From the NCBI GenBank assembly GCA_036924085.1, contig JAVGWX010000008.1, positions 52,888,814-52,952,813 of the forward strand: DNA of 64,000 bases, written 5' to 3'. Positions 54,313 to 64,000 of this stretch are shown here, in pieces. The stretch comes from Ariolimax columbianus. Taxonomy: Eukaryota; Mollusca; Gastropoda; Stylommatophora; Arionidae. Position numbers and translations under genes: made by a program. Position 1 is the first letter of the stretch, and each line of letters begins with the position of its first letter. The notes beneath the pieces are model-generated. The model made no database searches, had not been told where the DNA came from, and saw only the letters and a program-made list of their open reading frames with translations.

Positions 54313-55762
54313 CACTCTCTATCAGCTTGTAGCCCAGTGTGGTCTCACTTTCTACCAGCTTGTAGCCCAGTGTGGTCTCACTTTCTACCAGCTTGTAGCC
54401 CAGTGTGGTCTCACTTTCTACCAGCTTGTAGCCCAGTGTGGTCTCACTTTCTACAAGCTTGTAGCCCAGTGTCGTCTCACTTTCTACCAGCTTGTAGCCC
54501 AGTGTCGTCTCTCTACCAGCTTGTAGCCCAGTCTCGTCTCACTTTCTACCAGCTTGTAGCCCAGTGTGGTCTCACTTTCTACCAGCTTGTAGCCCAGTGT
54601 CGTCTCACTTTCTACCAGCTTATAGCCCAGTGTCGTCTCACTTTCTACCAGCTTGTAGCCCAGTGGCGTCTCACTTTCTACCAGCTTATAGCCCAGTGTC
54701 GTTTCACTTTCTACCAGCTTGTAGCCCAGTGTCATCTCACTTTCAACCAACTTGAAGCCCAGTGTCGTTTCACTTTCAACCAGCTTGTAGCCCAGTGTCG
54801 TCTCACTTTCTACCAGCTTGTAGCCCAGTGTCGTCTCACTCTCTACCAGCTTGTAGCCCTGTGTCGTCTCACTTTCTACAAGCTTGTAGCCCAGTGTCGT
54901 CTCACTTTCTACCAGCTTCTAGCCCAGTGTCGTCTCACTTTCTACCAGATTGTAGCCCAGTGGCGTCTCACTTTCTACCAGCTTATAGCCCAGTGTCGTT
55001 TCACTTGCTACCAGCTTGTAGCCCAGTGTCATCTCACTTTCAACCAACTTGAAGCCCAGTGTCGTTTCACTTTCAACCAGCTTGTAGCCCAGTGTCGTCT
55101 CACTTTCTACCAGCTTGTAGCCCAGTGTCGTCTCACTCTCTACCAGCTTGTAGCCCTGTGTCGTCTCACTTTCTACAAGCTTGTAGCCCAGTGTCGTCTC
55201 ACTTTCTACCAGCTTCTAGCCCAGTGTCGTCTCACTTTCTACCAGCTTGTAACCCAGTGTCGTCTCACTCTCTACCAGCTTGTAGCCCTGTGTCGTCTCA
55301 CTTTCTACAAGCTTGTAGCCCAGTGTCGTCTCACTTTCTACCAGCTTCTAGCCCAGTGTCGTCTCACTTTCTACCAGCTTGTAGCCCAGTGGCGTCTCAC
55401 TTTCTACCAGCTTATAGCCCAGTGTCGTTTCACTTGCTACCAGCTTGTAGCCCAGTGTCATCTCACTTTCAACCAACTTGAAGCCCAGTGTCGTTTCACT
55501 TTCAACCAGCTTGTAGCCCAGTGTCGTCTCACTTTCTACCAGCTTGTAGCCCAGTGTCGTCTCACTCTCTACCAGCTTGTAGCCCTGTGTCGTCTCACTT
55601 TCTACAAGCTTGTAGCCCAGTGTCGTCTCACTTTCTACCAGCTTCTAGCCCAGTGTCGTCTCACTTTCTACCAGCTTGTAACCCAGTGTCGTCTCGCTTT
55701 CTACCACCTTGTAGCCGAGTGTCGTCTCACTTTCTACCAGCTTGTAGCCCAGTGTCGTGGTA
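54313..55762. repeat. Minisatellite, 33-bp unit x about 44
   Basis: Units: AGCTTGTAGCCCAGTGTCGT + CTCACTTTCTACC. Variants (AACCAACTTGAAG, AGCTTCTAG, AGCCCTGTG, GTGGCG) recur in fixed order about 297 and 429 bp apart, i.e. 9 and 13 units, so blocks have been duplicated. Since 33 is divisible by three, long open frames exist in several phases (492 codons on the plus strand); these are by-products of the repeat. Confidence 0.96.
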
Positions 55763-55799
55763 TGTATTTGTCTTTCGCTTCTCTCGTGGCCCGAGTGAC

Positions 55800-57290
55800 A
55801 TTTAATCCTATTTAACGTCAGATCTCGTTTACGTTGTTCATCCATCATCTCCTCAGTCAATCTCGCACCCTTCTTCCTGATGGTCTCCTGTAGAAGGTTG
55901 CATGAACAATGTGGTCTTGTTCTACCTATTCTATGTTTGCTCGTGGTCAGCTCTCGGTATAGGATATCTTCTGGTATTCGCCCATCCTTCATTATGCACA
56001 GGGGACCAATCCACGGCAAGCAGCGCTGGCGCATGATCGTAACTAAACTGGCAATATTTGCACTGTGAATCACGTCTCTGTTAGTCACTCTGTCACTACA
56101 TGAAATTCCAAGTATGCGTCTCAGGTACCGCATGTGAAAACATTTAACCTTATTTCATAAGAGACATGCAGAGTCCATCTTTCGCTGCCATCGAGCAGAA
56201 TATTCATACCACACGATCTGTACACAACAACCAGTGTGGAGATGGTCAGAATGATGTTATTCAACACTCTCTATGATAGCCTGGCAACTGCTGATGAGGC
56301 CATTCCTAGTCGCGTCTGCAGCTCCGCGTCCGGTGAAAGATTGTTGGTGATGATAGATCTTAGGTAGTTAAAGTGACTTACTACTTCCAGATTGTCATTA
56401 TTTAAGACAATGTCTGGAAGATTTGCATCCTTAGCCATCACTTTTTTTTTTGTACGCTGATGGTGAGTTCAAACATATTACAAGATTTTGTCCAACCTAT
56501 TAATAAGGATATGTAATTTGGCTTCCGTGTAGGCGACCAGCGCAGCATCGTCTGCGAAGTACAGATACCGAATGGCAATCTCCCTTCTTTTACTTTTTGC
56601 TCGCAGTATGGTTAGATTGAATAGTCTCCCATCTGACCTAGTATACCGAAAGACCCCCTAGGTGGCAGTTCCAAATGCGTGTTTAAGCACGATGGCAAAT
56701 AAAATGCCAAAGAGTAGAAGCCAGGACATAACCTTGTTTAACTCTTCTATTAATGTTGAAGGCCTCAGATTCCTGACCGTCCTGCAGAACTGTGCCTTTC
56801 ATGCCCACATGAAAACTTAATCATGCTGCGTAGTTTAGGTGGGAAGCCAACTTTAAAAAAAAACCTCTATGTTTACAAGGTCGAATGCTTTGGTGATGTC
56901 AATGAAGGCAAGAAATTGTGGTTTGTGTTGTTCTTTGCATTTCTCTTGAAATTGTCTCAGTGAATAGACCATTTCAACAGTAGACCTTTCTGCGCGAAAA
57001 CCACACTAAAACTCAGGGTCTTTTACAGCTTGCTGAGGATGATGCGAGCATACACCTTGCCTGCGGTGTTGAGGAGCAATATTCCCCTGTAATTGTTGCA
57101 GTCTCGTCCCTCTCCTTTGTTCTTGTAAAAGGCGATTACGATGGTGTCTCTCATGTCCTGTAATACGCCCCCCCCCCCCTTTCATCCCAACACTGGAATA
57201 TACGCCTATACTATTCGACAGTTTTGCATGAATGACGTTTGTTGCTTTCCGCATTTGACAAAGTGTCAAATTGATGCACGGGAAAATCTG
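55800..57290 (-). pseudogene. Degenerate LINE reverse transcriptase (L1/RTE-like)
   Basis: Reading on the minus strand from 57200: GEGRDCNNYRGILLLNTAGK with VYARIIL (RT domain 1), FNINRRVKQGYVLASTLW (the (V)RQGCVLSP block), a degraded catalytic region, NLPDIVLNNDNLEVVSHFNY with LRSIITNNLSPDAELQTRLG, then MRYLRRILGISCSDRVTNRD, and MKDGRIPEDILYRELTTS (C-terminal region shared with 35150-35590). Many stops. The frame runs on to the edge of the 33-bp minisatellite. It is an old, mostly full RT domain lacking its endonuclease. Confidence 0.72.
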
Positions 57291-58883
57291 GACTTTGTAT
57301 TTATAGAGCGTATTTAAAGGTCAAAACATTTATTTTTAAAACAGTCCGTCTATGGATGTTAAACGTGTTAGAAGTATATCCCATTCACTGAGCTTGCTTT
57401 TAATATAGACTAATGAACAAAGTTTACAAAATTCATCAAATTTCTTAGAGGAAAACAATATTTCCATAATGTCATGGATATTCTAAGACTGCATGCAAAA
57501 AATCATTTGAATCTGACAATTGCTTTCTTTATGAATGAAAAGACGGACTATAGCTTTCGTTGCTGAGCCTTATTGAGCCCATGTCTGGCACTGGTAGCAC
57601 ATGATGGGAAAGACGATACTATTTATCATCTTCTTTTATGCTTGTGGGGAAATCTTGGGGTGTCTTAGTAGTAGAGACAGCTTGTAGGTGACAGCATTTA
57701 CCATCTGCACTCTCGTCTTTATCTCTCTATTGAGTCTGTGTTCTCAATAGCCTCACAGAATATAACGCCCACCATCTCATGTTTCATCGCAGTGAAAATG
57801 TTCACTTCATTTCACTTCCCATCAAACTCACATCTATTTGAAAATTGTTAACATTGTTATATACACATTTGAAAATTGTTAACATTGTTATGTACAAATT
57901 AAACAATTGTAATCATTATTCACAAACATTTTTTATCACTTGTGTCGTTAGAGGCTGTGGTGAGGTCTAGTTTTCTGTTGTGCCAGCTTTGTTGCCGATG
58001 TTGGTGTCATTACGTGTTCCTGTTTCGTCAGACTCTCACTTAAACCATCTATCCATCTTTTTCATGATCTGCCTCTTGCTTTGCAACCGTGATGTCTGGT
58101 ATTGTGGATACGCGCAGCTGGTAACTTTGGTTGCATTTTTGTAAGGTATCAGAACAGTTGTATTCGCTGTCTTTCCATGTATTCATGCAAAATATTGTAC
58201 CTTTTCTGTTCATCCACTTTGTTTCGTACATTATTATGTGCAATAAAGAATTTTAACAAAAAATGTTCTATTTTTACACCAAGCACCCAGCACACCGCCA
58301 CCCCACTTCATGCAGGTCAATTGGGCAGTTTGTATCACGTTCGTCTCTCCTCGCCCAACTATCCACACAGTTCAGTGTAAGTATCTGCCAGATTAAAAAT
58401 ATCTAGTCCATTTTAACAATGACCAAAAGGCTGCTTGAATGACAATAAACAGGATTTACTCCAGGCTGCCAGACAAAGGTCAACTAAAGTTTCTGGCAAT
58501 TATTTGAAGTACTGTAAAATCTCCTGCATAATACGTACACTATTTACTTATTTTTCCCGCTTTAACTCAGGTAATAACACTAACAGTATTCACTACTTTT
58601 TGCCGCTAAAATTCGCGTATAATTCGTTAAATATTTACTCCTTTTTTCTGCTAAAACTCGGGTATGCATTATACTCTAGTACTCAAAAATGCGTCATTTT
58701 ATATATGGAAAGTAACTTACATTGAAAATATTTGACAATTTTGACAGTGAAAATGGCGTGAGATTGAATTTACCATGTATTCACTAATACGTCGAAAGAA
58801 AATTGTTGCAAAACAAATTTCGCGCTCGACAACATTAAATGAGCTAGCTTCTTTCTAGTGATAGTAATAACAATGGAGTCCAA
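57291..58883. other. No gene recognised; two small repeats
   Basis: ACATTTGAAAATTGTTAACA is duplicated with a 31-bp period at 57834-57896. At 58550-58680 a degenerate block of about 55 bp (TTTTTCCCGCTTTAACTCAG, CTTTTTGCCGCTAAAATTCG, CTTTTTTCTGCTAAAACTCG) is repeated three times. No gene is supported. Confidence 0.5.
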
Positions 58884-59470
58884 AAAAAAAAAACCCAGTC
58901 CTAAATGACCTGCGATCAATACGCTGTCAACTATGCCAGCGGTTCAAACCAAGTCGAGTCTGGGCCCCATCCCACTGTAACATTCAAGACAACAAGGAGG
59001 AACACAGACTGGCGGAAGAATGTGGAAGGTTACAACCACCATATTCTAGTGTGACTTACGAAGAGTCCGTAAGATTTATTAGGGTCAGATGCATTGACAA
59101 ATATGAAACAGAGCATACTGGCTCAATAAGAAAGGATGCTTGTTATTACTTGAACAGAAGAGAGCAGGTGGTGGTCTTCAGACTCTGCACAGGTTACAAC
59201 ACTGAGGTACAATTTAATCAATTAACGGAAGATATGTGCTATTGACGAATGCACCAGTGGTACAGGGGAAAATGACTCTTGAACTTTTGCTGAAAAATTG
59301 CCCGACATACGAGGACCATAGAAAGCACATGTGCCCATCACCAGTGCCAACACTAGACAAGCTCAATGGCAGTGTTGACAGCCTCAGGATAACCGCTGCT
59401 TTCTTTGAACGAATTGAAGTCGACGTCTGAATGGATACTAAGAAAGAAGAGAAGAAAAAGAAGAAGAAAT
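58884..59470 (+). mobile_element. LINE copy D, 3' fragment (RNase H end and tail)
   Basis: The shortest copy of the A-D family. It begins within RNase H just after an A-run: SHCNIQDNKEEHRLAEECGR, YEESVRFIRVRCIDKYETEH, NRREQVVVFRLCTGYN, a degraded knuckle (MTLELLLKNCPTYED), ERIEVDV-stop (GACGTCTGA), then AAGAAAGAAGAGAAGAAAAA and more GAA-like tail to 59470. One deletion follows CTGYN. The Val-stop confirms the normal end of ORF2. Confidence 0.88.
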
Positions 59471-59877
59471 ACGAATTTTCGCTTCACCATTCCAATGTTG
59501 GGCTAAATCATTCATGCGTATTATACATGAGAGAAATTGTTCAGTGCACGTTAGAGGTCAAGGACGAATCTCTTTAATATCACCACCCCTCAGTGAAGAC
59601 GAAGGACACATCAGTGTGCTACAAATAGAGGAAAATATCCTTTCCCGGCTTCCAGCCTGGTTAGCCCTTTCATAGGAAAGTCCCATCGAAAGAAGACAAA
59701 TTGTTTAAACAAAAAGGAACACCATGTCACATCATCCCACCTGTTATTATTCCCACCAGCCAGCCACCCAACCTTCAGTATTACTAGTCAGGTGTTGTTT
59801 GACCGCACAATCATTGGCGACTGGGCGTGCTTGTCCGATTGTCTCTCTTACCCCCTAACCAATAACCCTGTTTGGAG
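59471..59877. other. No gene recognised
   Basis: Spacer without recognisable features. Confidence 0.5.
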
Positions 59878-60175
59878 AAAAAGACAGACGTATACATTCG
59901 GCAAGAGTTGAACATAGAGGATAACAGGTTAATCAGTTCCATTATTATCAGAAAATGTAAATACTTTGGTCACATCAAGAGACACAGCTATCTTGAGAGA
60001 ACAGTGATGGAAGGTAAGGTGCCAGACAAAAGAGGCAGGATAGACCAAGAAGACATGGCACCAAGATATCCAGGAGTGCATAGGTATGACTGTAGCATAG
60101 GCTAGAGTATCTTTTAGACAGACTGTGACGGGAGCGACGTTCTATAAAGGACAAGCTACATAGTGATGACTCCCT
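59878..60175 (+). pseudogene. LINE RT extreme C-terminus (fragment)
   Basis: Plus frame: RQELNIEDNRLISSIIIRKC, KYFGHIKRHSYLERTVMEGK and VPDKRGRIDQEDMAP. The pattern L...I......KL.YFGHI.RH..LE(R/K)T(V/I)MEGKV.GKR.RGR is the end of RTE-type RTs. No other part of this copy is present. Confidence 0.7.
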
Positions 60176-60768
60176 GACGACTCAACCAAGCTTTGACTGT
60201 GTGAGATCGTTCCAGCAGCGGTTTCACAGCAATATCAATTCAAATGTCACCATTTACTTCCCATATTGCAATTCCCAAAATCCCAATCGAAAATTTAAAT
60301 TGATGTTTCACACAAAGATTTGTTTGAAATTTGTAGTTATTATGTGCAAACATAAACATTGTTATCGTTATTTAGTTAAATATAAAATTACGAAGAAAAA
60401 TAATATTAATTTTACAAAATTAAAAAAAATGTTTTTCTTTAAGATAAAGTAGCTGGAGGGAAGAAAGGGGGGGTGGGGGGGGGGGGGGGGGGGGTTAGGA
60501 TATTTGTGTCGGGGCTTGTGTGACGGAAGCTTACAAGTTGTTGTTTTTTTAAATAATATTGCTTAGGTATTATGAACGATAGCTAGGACATGAAGTTACA
60601 CAAAGGCTCACATCGGCCAAGGTCGCGGATAAGAAGACAACAATTGGTTTCATGGCAAGCACCAGACGGCAGTATACATTTTAGAAACAAGAGATTTGCA
60701 CTAGTTAAAGAGGACACATAGAAAATGGGAGGACCATACTAGCAAACAAGGCCGTGACAATGATCATG
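60176..60768. other. No gene recognised; G-run at 60466-60495
   Basis: AT-rich spacer with a run of over 20 G (interrupted once by T) that could form a G-quadruplex on the plus strand. Confidence 0.6.
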
Positions 60769-60906
60769 AGAAAGAGAGAGAGAGAGGGAGGAGAGCAGGA
60801 GGTAGAGAGAGCGAGGGAGAGATAGAGAGGGGAGGGAGAGGGAGAAAGAGGAAGGGAGAGAGAAAGGGAGAGGGGGAGTGAGTGAGAGAAAGAGAGAGAG
60901 AGAGTT
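60769..60906. repeat. (GA)n-rich low-complexity tract
   Basis: Purine-only tract of GAGAGAG, GGGAGAG and GGAGGG blocks about 135 bp long. Confidence 0.93.
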
Positions 60907-61169
60907 TTATGGATTTAAGTAGAACCAGTATTTTCATGATTGTGTGTTCTGGAGACATACTAATATAATCGCGAAATCTGTTCTAACAACAAACAATGAG
61001 GCCCCTAACAATAATGTTGAAGTATACATTGTACCTTTGGACTGGAAATCTATTACAAGAAAGTGGAGGGGTAGGTGTGAAAAGATGAAGGGGATTTGTG
61101 AAAATCAGAAAAGGGGGAGGGGGGAGGGGGTAGCTGCTAAACGAAATGCATTTGTACGGATTTAGCAAG
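60907..61169. other. No gene recognised
   Basis: Short spacer with a purine-rich stretch at 61080-61135. Confidence 0.5.
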
Positions 61170-61790
61170 TTAGTACCGCTATTAGAAATACACCCATTTA
61201 GTACCCCTATTAGAAATATACTAATTTAGTACCCCTATTAGAAATACACCCATTTAGTACCCTTATTGGAAATAAACCCATTTATTACCCTTATTAGAAA
61301 TACACCCCATTTAGTACCCCTATTAGAAATACACCCATTTAGTACCTCTATTAGAAATACACCCATTTAGTACCCCTATTAGAAATACACCCATTTAGTA
61401 CCCCTATTAGAAATACACCCATTTAGTACCCCTATTAGAAATACGCCCATTTAGTACCTCTATTAGAAATACACTCATGTAGTACCCCTATTAGAAATAC
61501 ACCCATTTAGTACCCCTATTGGAAATACACCATTTAGTTCCCCTATTGGAAATACACCCATTTAGTACCCCTATTAGAAATACACCCATTTAGTACCCCT
61601 ATTAGAAATACACCCATTTAGTACCCCTATTAGAAATACACCCATTTAGTACCCATATTGGAAATACACCCATTTAGTACCCCTATTGGAAATACACCCA
61701 TTTTGTACCCCTATTAGAAATACACCCATTTAGTACCTCTATTGGAAATACATCCATTCAGTACCCCTAATTAGAAATACACCCATTTAT
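61170..61790. repeat. Minisatellite, 29-bp unit x about 21
   Basis: Units: TAGTACCCCTATTAGAAATA + CACCCATTT, with ATTGGAA and ACCTCT variants. Unrelated in sequence to the 29-bp satellite at 33.5 kb. Confidence 0.96.
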
Positions 61791-61857
61791 AAAATGTCTG
61801 CAAATGTTGAAGCCATTCTGTAGTAAAGAGCAAAAAACACAGTACAAAAAGGACACC

Positions 61858-61985
61858 CACACACGCACGCACAATCACACACACACACACCCACACACCC
61901 ACACGCACGCACGCACACACACACACAAATACACACAGACACCCACACGCACGCACACACACACACACAAAATAATTACACACAC
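61858..61985. repeat. (CA)n-rich microsatellite
   Basis: CACACACA with CGCACGC and CCCACAC interruptions. Confidence 0.95.
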
Positions 61986-61989
61986 ATAC

Positions 61990-62024
<35 letters not shown>

Positions 62025-62028
62025 TATA

Positions 62029-62124
<96 letters not shown>
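61990..62124. repeat. (TA)n microsatellite
   Basis: About 65 TA units with a few AATATATATT and TATGTATA interruptions; directly follows the CA tract. Confidence 0.96.
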
Positions 62125-62127
<3 letters not shown>

Positions 62128-62245
62128 AGGTTTTGAAAATGTGTAAGGCGGCTCACCAGTCAGCTAAACATGTCATCAGTCATCATGGTCGGATTATAGC
62201 CGCGTAATTTATGTTAACTAATTTGAACTAGACACTCATTCACTT

Positions 62246-62383
62246 TCATATCTACGTAACAATGCGTACCAGAACAAAATATAGTGTACTACTTGCACAG
62301 TATTAGTCTATTTTTCATATCTACGTAACAATGCGTACCAGAACAAAATATAGTGTACTACTTGCACAGTATTAGTCTATTTC
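62246..62383. repeat. Tandem duplication, 69-bp unit x 2, nearly identical
   Basis: CATATCTACGTAACAATGCG begins at 62247 and again at 62316, and the remainder (GTACCAGAACAAAATATAG, TGCACAGTATTAGTCTATTT) is the same in both. Being so alike, it is a recent duplication. Confidence 0.95.
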
Positions 62384-62389
62384 ATCTTA

Positions 62390-62860
62390 AGAGAAAATTC
62401 TGTCAGAGGCATGACGTTTGTATTCTTGAATATGCCTGGCAGTTTTGGTACTGAATTCCAATTTATCGATGGCTTTAGTAGGTTTAAAATGTGGTAATGG
62501 AGGTCCATTTAGATTCACTTTCAAAAGATTATCTAAACGTTCAGTCTTTAAACATCATCTGAATTTATTTTTAATCAGATTCATCTGCTTGAAATCACTT
62601 CCACACCTGTCTGCACAAACATATAGAGCAGAGGCAATCTTTAGGAGCTTCAAAAGAACAGGACATCTGTCACCATAAGGCATTGACGTTTCCAGTAAAT
62701 CGATTGATGACCGACCTTTTGCACATATTTTAAATTCATACCATTCATCCAGGTCTTTCTTAACTATGTCTTATTTACTCTAGTGTTGAGATACAAATAC
62801 TGTTACTTCCTTTGTACCAAAACTCCCAAGGAAGTTTCTGCCCATGTGAAAGTATCAAAT
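62390..62860 (-). pseudogene. hAT-type transposase C-terminus (fragment)
   Basis: On the minus strand: LLKIASALYVCADRCGSDFK, QMNLIKNKFR, a TGA, CLKTERLDNLLKVNLNGPPL and PHFKPTKAIDKLEF. The pattern CERGFS..N.IKTK.RNRL....LD.L..I...GPPL..F....A...W is the hAT C-terminal dimerisation region. The usual CERGFS is reduced to DRCGSDF. It need not belong to the relic at 38-40 kb. The remainder of the transposase is not present. Confidence 0.6.
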
Positions 62861-62888
62861 ATTGGCATAGATGTTAACAAATCGTCTG

Positions 62889-62911
62889 TGGCATTTTTTT
62901 TTTTTTTTTTG
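62889..62911. repeat. Poly-T run
   Basis: About 20 T; on the minus strand a poly-A that follows the 3' end of the LINE fragment at 62926-63070 and may be its tail. Confidence 0.85.
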
Positions 62912-62925
62912 CTTAAATGTTTGCC

Positions 62926-63070
62926 TCACTAGTTTCTACTGGCGGAGGCGCGCCATTTTCCACCCCAGACCGTAGTCAATTGGGCGATATCAGGACGCAT
63001 AAACCAGTGCTTGGATGCATGTGTGCATCTGTATGTACCTATGCTAGGTTTGTGCGCCCTCAGAAGCTAG
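62926..63070 (-). pseudogene. LINE ORF2 C-terminal fragment, second copy of 17305-17425
   Basis: On the minus strand: GCATCCAAGCACTGGTTTAT, TGACTACGGTCTGGGGTGG and CCAGTAGAAACTAGTGAGGC, closely matching 17328-17425 on the plus strand. With the adjoining poly-T (minus poly-A), it looks like a short 5'-truncated insertion of the same LINE family. Confidence 0.65.
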
Positions 63071-63489
63071 CCCAACCAAAGTGCAATGGAAGGGCTTTAC
63101 CACTAGGGCGCGTGTGAAAGTTGTGCAAGAGTGTGACTGTAGGACAGAGTCAAATGAAACAGAGTGAGGCGAGAAGAGAGGAAAGGGGATCGACTCATCG
63201 TCTGTGGCAGGGCTCAGAACAGCCCCTTTATGACGGCCATTTCCTTCATTGATTTCTTTTCTTTCACACTCTAGTTTTGTCTACATATAATTTCCCCAAT
63301 GCCATTGTACTCTCCAGTCACGGAAACACTATTTAGAAGTTCATTCTTCTTAGGTCATGGATTACTTCTATGCACATAGTGTATGGAACAGCCGATATGT
63401 TGTGGAGCTTGAACGTCTCGTGATGAAATGGTTCTATGGACCCATTACCCACACGCGATGATGAATCGTATAATTCTTTGAACTGCGAA
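63071..63489. other. No gene recognised
   Basis: No supported gene. Confidence 0.5.
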
Positions 63490-63950
63490 CATTCTGAACA
63501 TCTTTCCACACCAGTCTCAACACTCTGAACATCTTGCCACACCAGTCTCAACACTCTGAACATCTTTCCACACCAGTCTCAACACTCTGAACATCTTTCC
63601 AGTCTCAACACTCTGAACATCTTTCCAGTCTCAACACTCTGAACATCTTTCCAGTCTCAACACTCTGAACATCTTTCCACACCAGTCTCAACACTCTGAA
63701 CATCTTTCCAGTCTCAACACTCTGAACATCTTTCCAGTCTCAACACTCTGAACATCTTTCCACACCAGTCTCAACACTCTGAACATCTTTCCAGTCTCAA
63801 CACTCTGAACATCTTTCCACACCAGTCTCAACACTCTGAACATCTTTCCACACCAGTCTCAACACTCTGAACATCTTTCCAGTCTCAACACTCTGAACAT
63901 CTTTCCAGTCTCAACACTCTGAACATCTTTCCACACCAGTCTCAACATTC
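63490..63950. repeat. Minisatellite with 31- and 26-bp units, 16 units
   Basis: Long unit (L): CTGAACATCTTTCCACACCA + GTCTCAACACT. Short unit (S) lacks the five bases ACACC. Order: L L L S S S L S S L S L L S S L. Confidence 0.95.
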
Positions 63951-64000
63951 ATTTCTAACAACTGAAACTCCTACTTCCACTTCAGAACGACGTGCGGTAG

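Noticed and set aside
54337..55815. 492-codon plus-strand frame repeating an FYQLVAQCRLT-type unit
   Set aside because: It is the 33-bp minisatellite read in one of several open phases; no flanking coding sequence and no start context.
61804..62156. Frames rich in Thr-His and Tyr-Ile on both strands
   Set aside because: Translations of CA and TA microsatellites.

Overview
This window looks like repeat-rich intergenic DNA from an invertebrate animal. The evidence is AT-rich sequence, tRNA-derived SINEs, many 5'-truncated non-LTR retrotransposons, hAT, mariner and piggyBac relics, and long minisatellites, with no operons, no bacterial gene structure and no convincing host gene. A mollusc, perhaps a gastropod, is my guess from the mix of LINE, SINE and minisatellite types; this is an impression, not a measurement. 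No intact host protein gene, rRNA gene or functional tRNA gene was found.

Layout. 1-13 kb: four copies of a previously unfamiliar (CAA)n-tailed repeat (one carrying a roughly 2-kb, 37-bp minisatellite at 9.9-11.85 kb), two copies of a tRNA-derived SINE, a deleted piggyBac-like element (4374-4977), degenerate reverse transcriptase (RT) relics, and 60-, 32- and 21-bp minisatellites. 13.9-21.3 kb: a LINE endonuclease reading frame cut at a TTAA site, further LINE fragments, a (CAA)n-tailed repeat, SINE relics and a GATA microsatellite. 21.6-27 kb, minus strand: two head-to-tail copies (A and B) of one LINE family with endonuclease, RT, RNase H and CCHC knuckle. 27.8-36 kb: SINEs, LINE C-terminal fragments with minisatellites grown from their own coding sequence, and about 3.5 kb of nearly continuous satellite DNA (49-, 29- and 58-bp units). 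36.6-42.3 kb: an RNase H LINE tail, a CR1-like tail, a hAT transposase relic split by a SINE-like insert, and a mariner relic. 42.4-53.9 kb: six more (CAA)n-tailed copies, LINE copy C (plus strand), more RT fragments, a 28-bp array. 54.3-64 kb: a 1.45-kb 33-bp array, an L1/RTE-like RT relic, LINE fragment D, further relics, a 29-bp array, CA/TA microsatellites and a 31/26-bp array.

Nothing here forms a pathway. The parts relate as parasites and hosts: autonomous LINEs (A-D family) supply RT and endonuclease; at least one SINE-like family ends in the same AGCG..CGAAGAAGAAG-type tail and may use that machinery; the (CAA)n-tailed family looks non-autonomous; and short stretches inside LINE coding sequence have repeatedly become minisatellites. 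The most interesting candidate for an undescribed system is the (CAA)n-tailed family, which has a fixed 5' end, a built-in 37-bp minisatellite of variable copy number (1 to about 53), a conserved body of about 240 bp and a simple-repeat 3' tail; at least 12 copies lie in this window.
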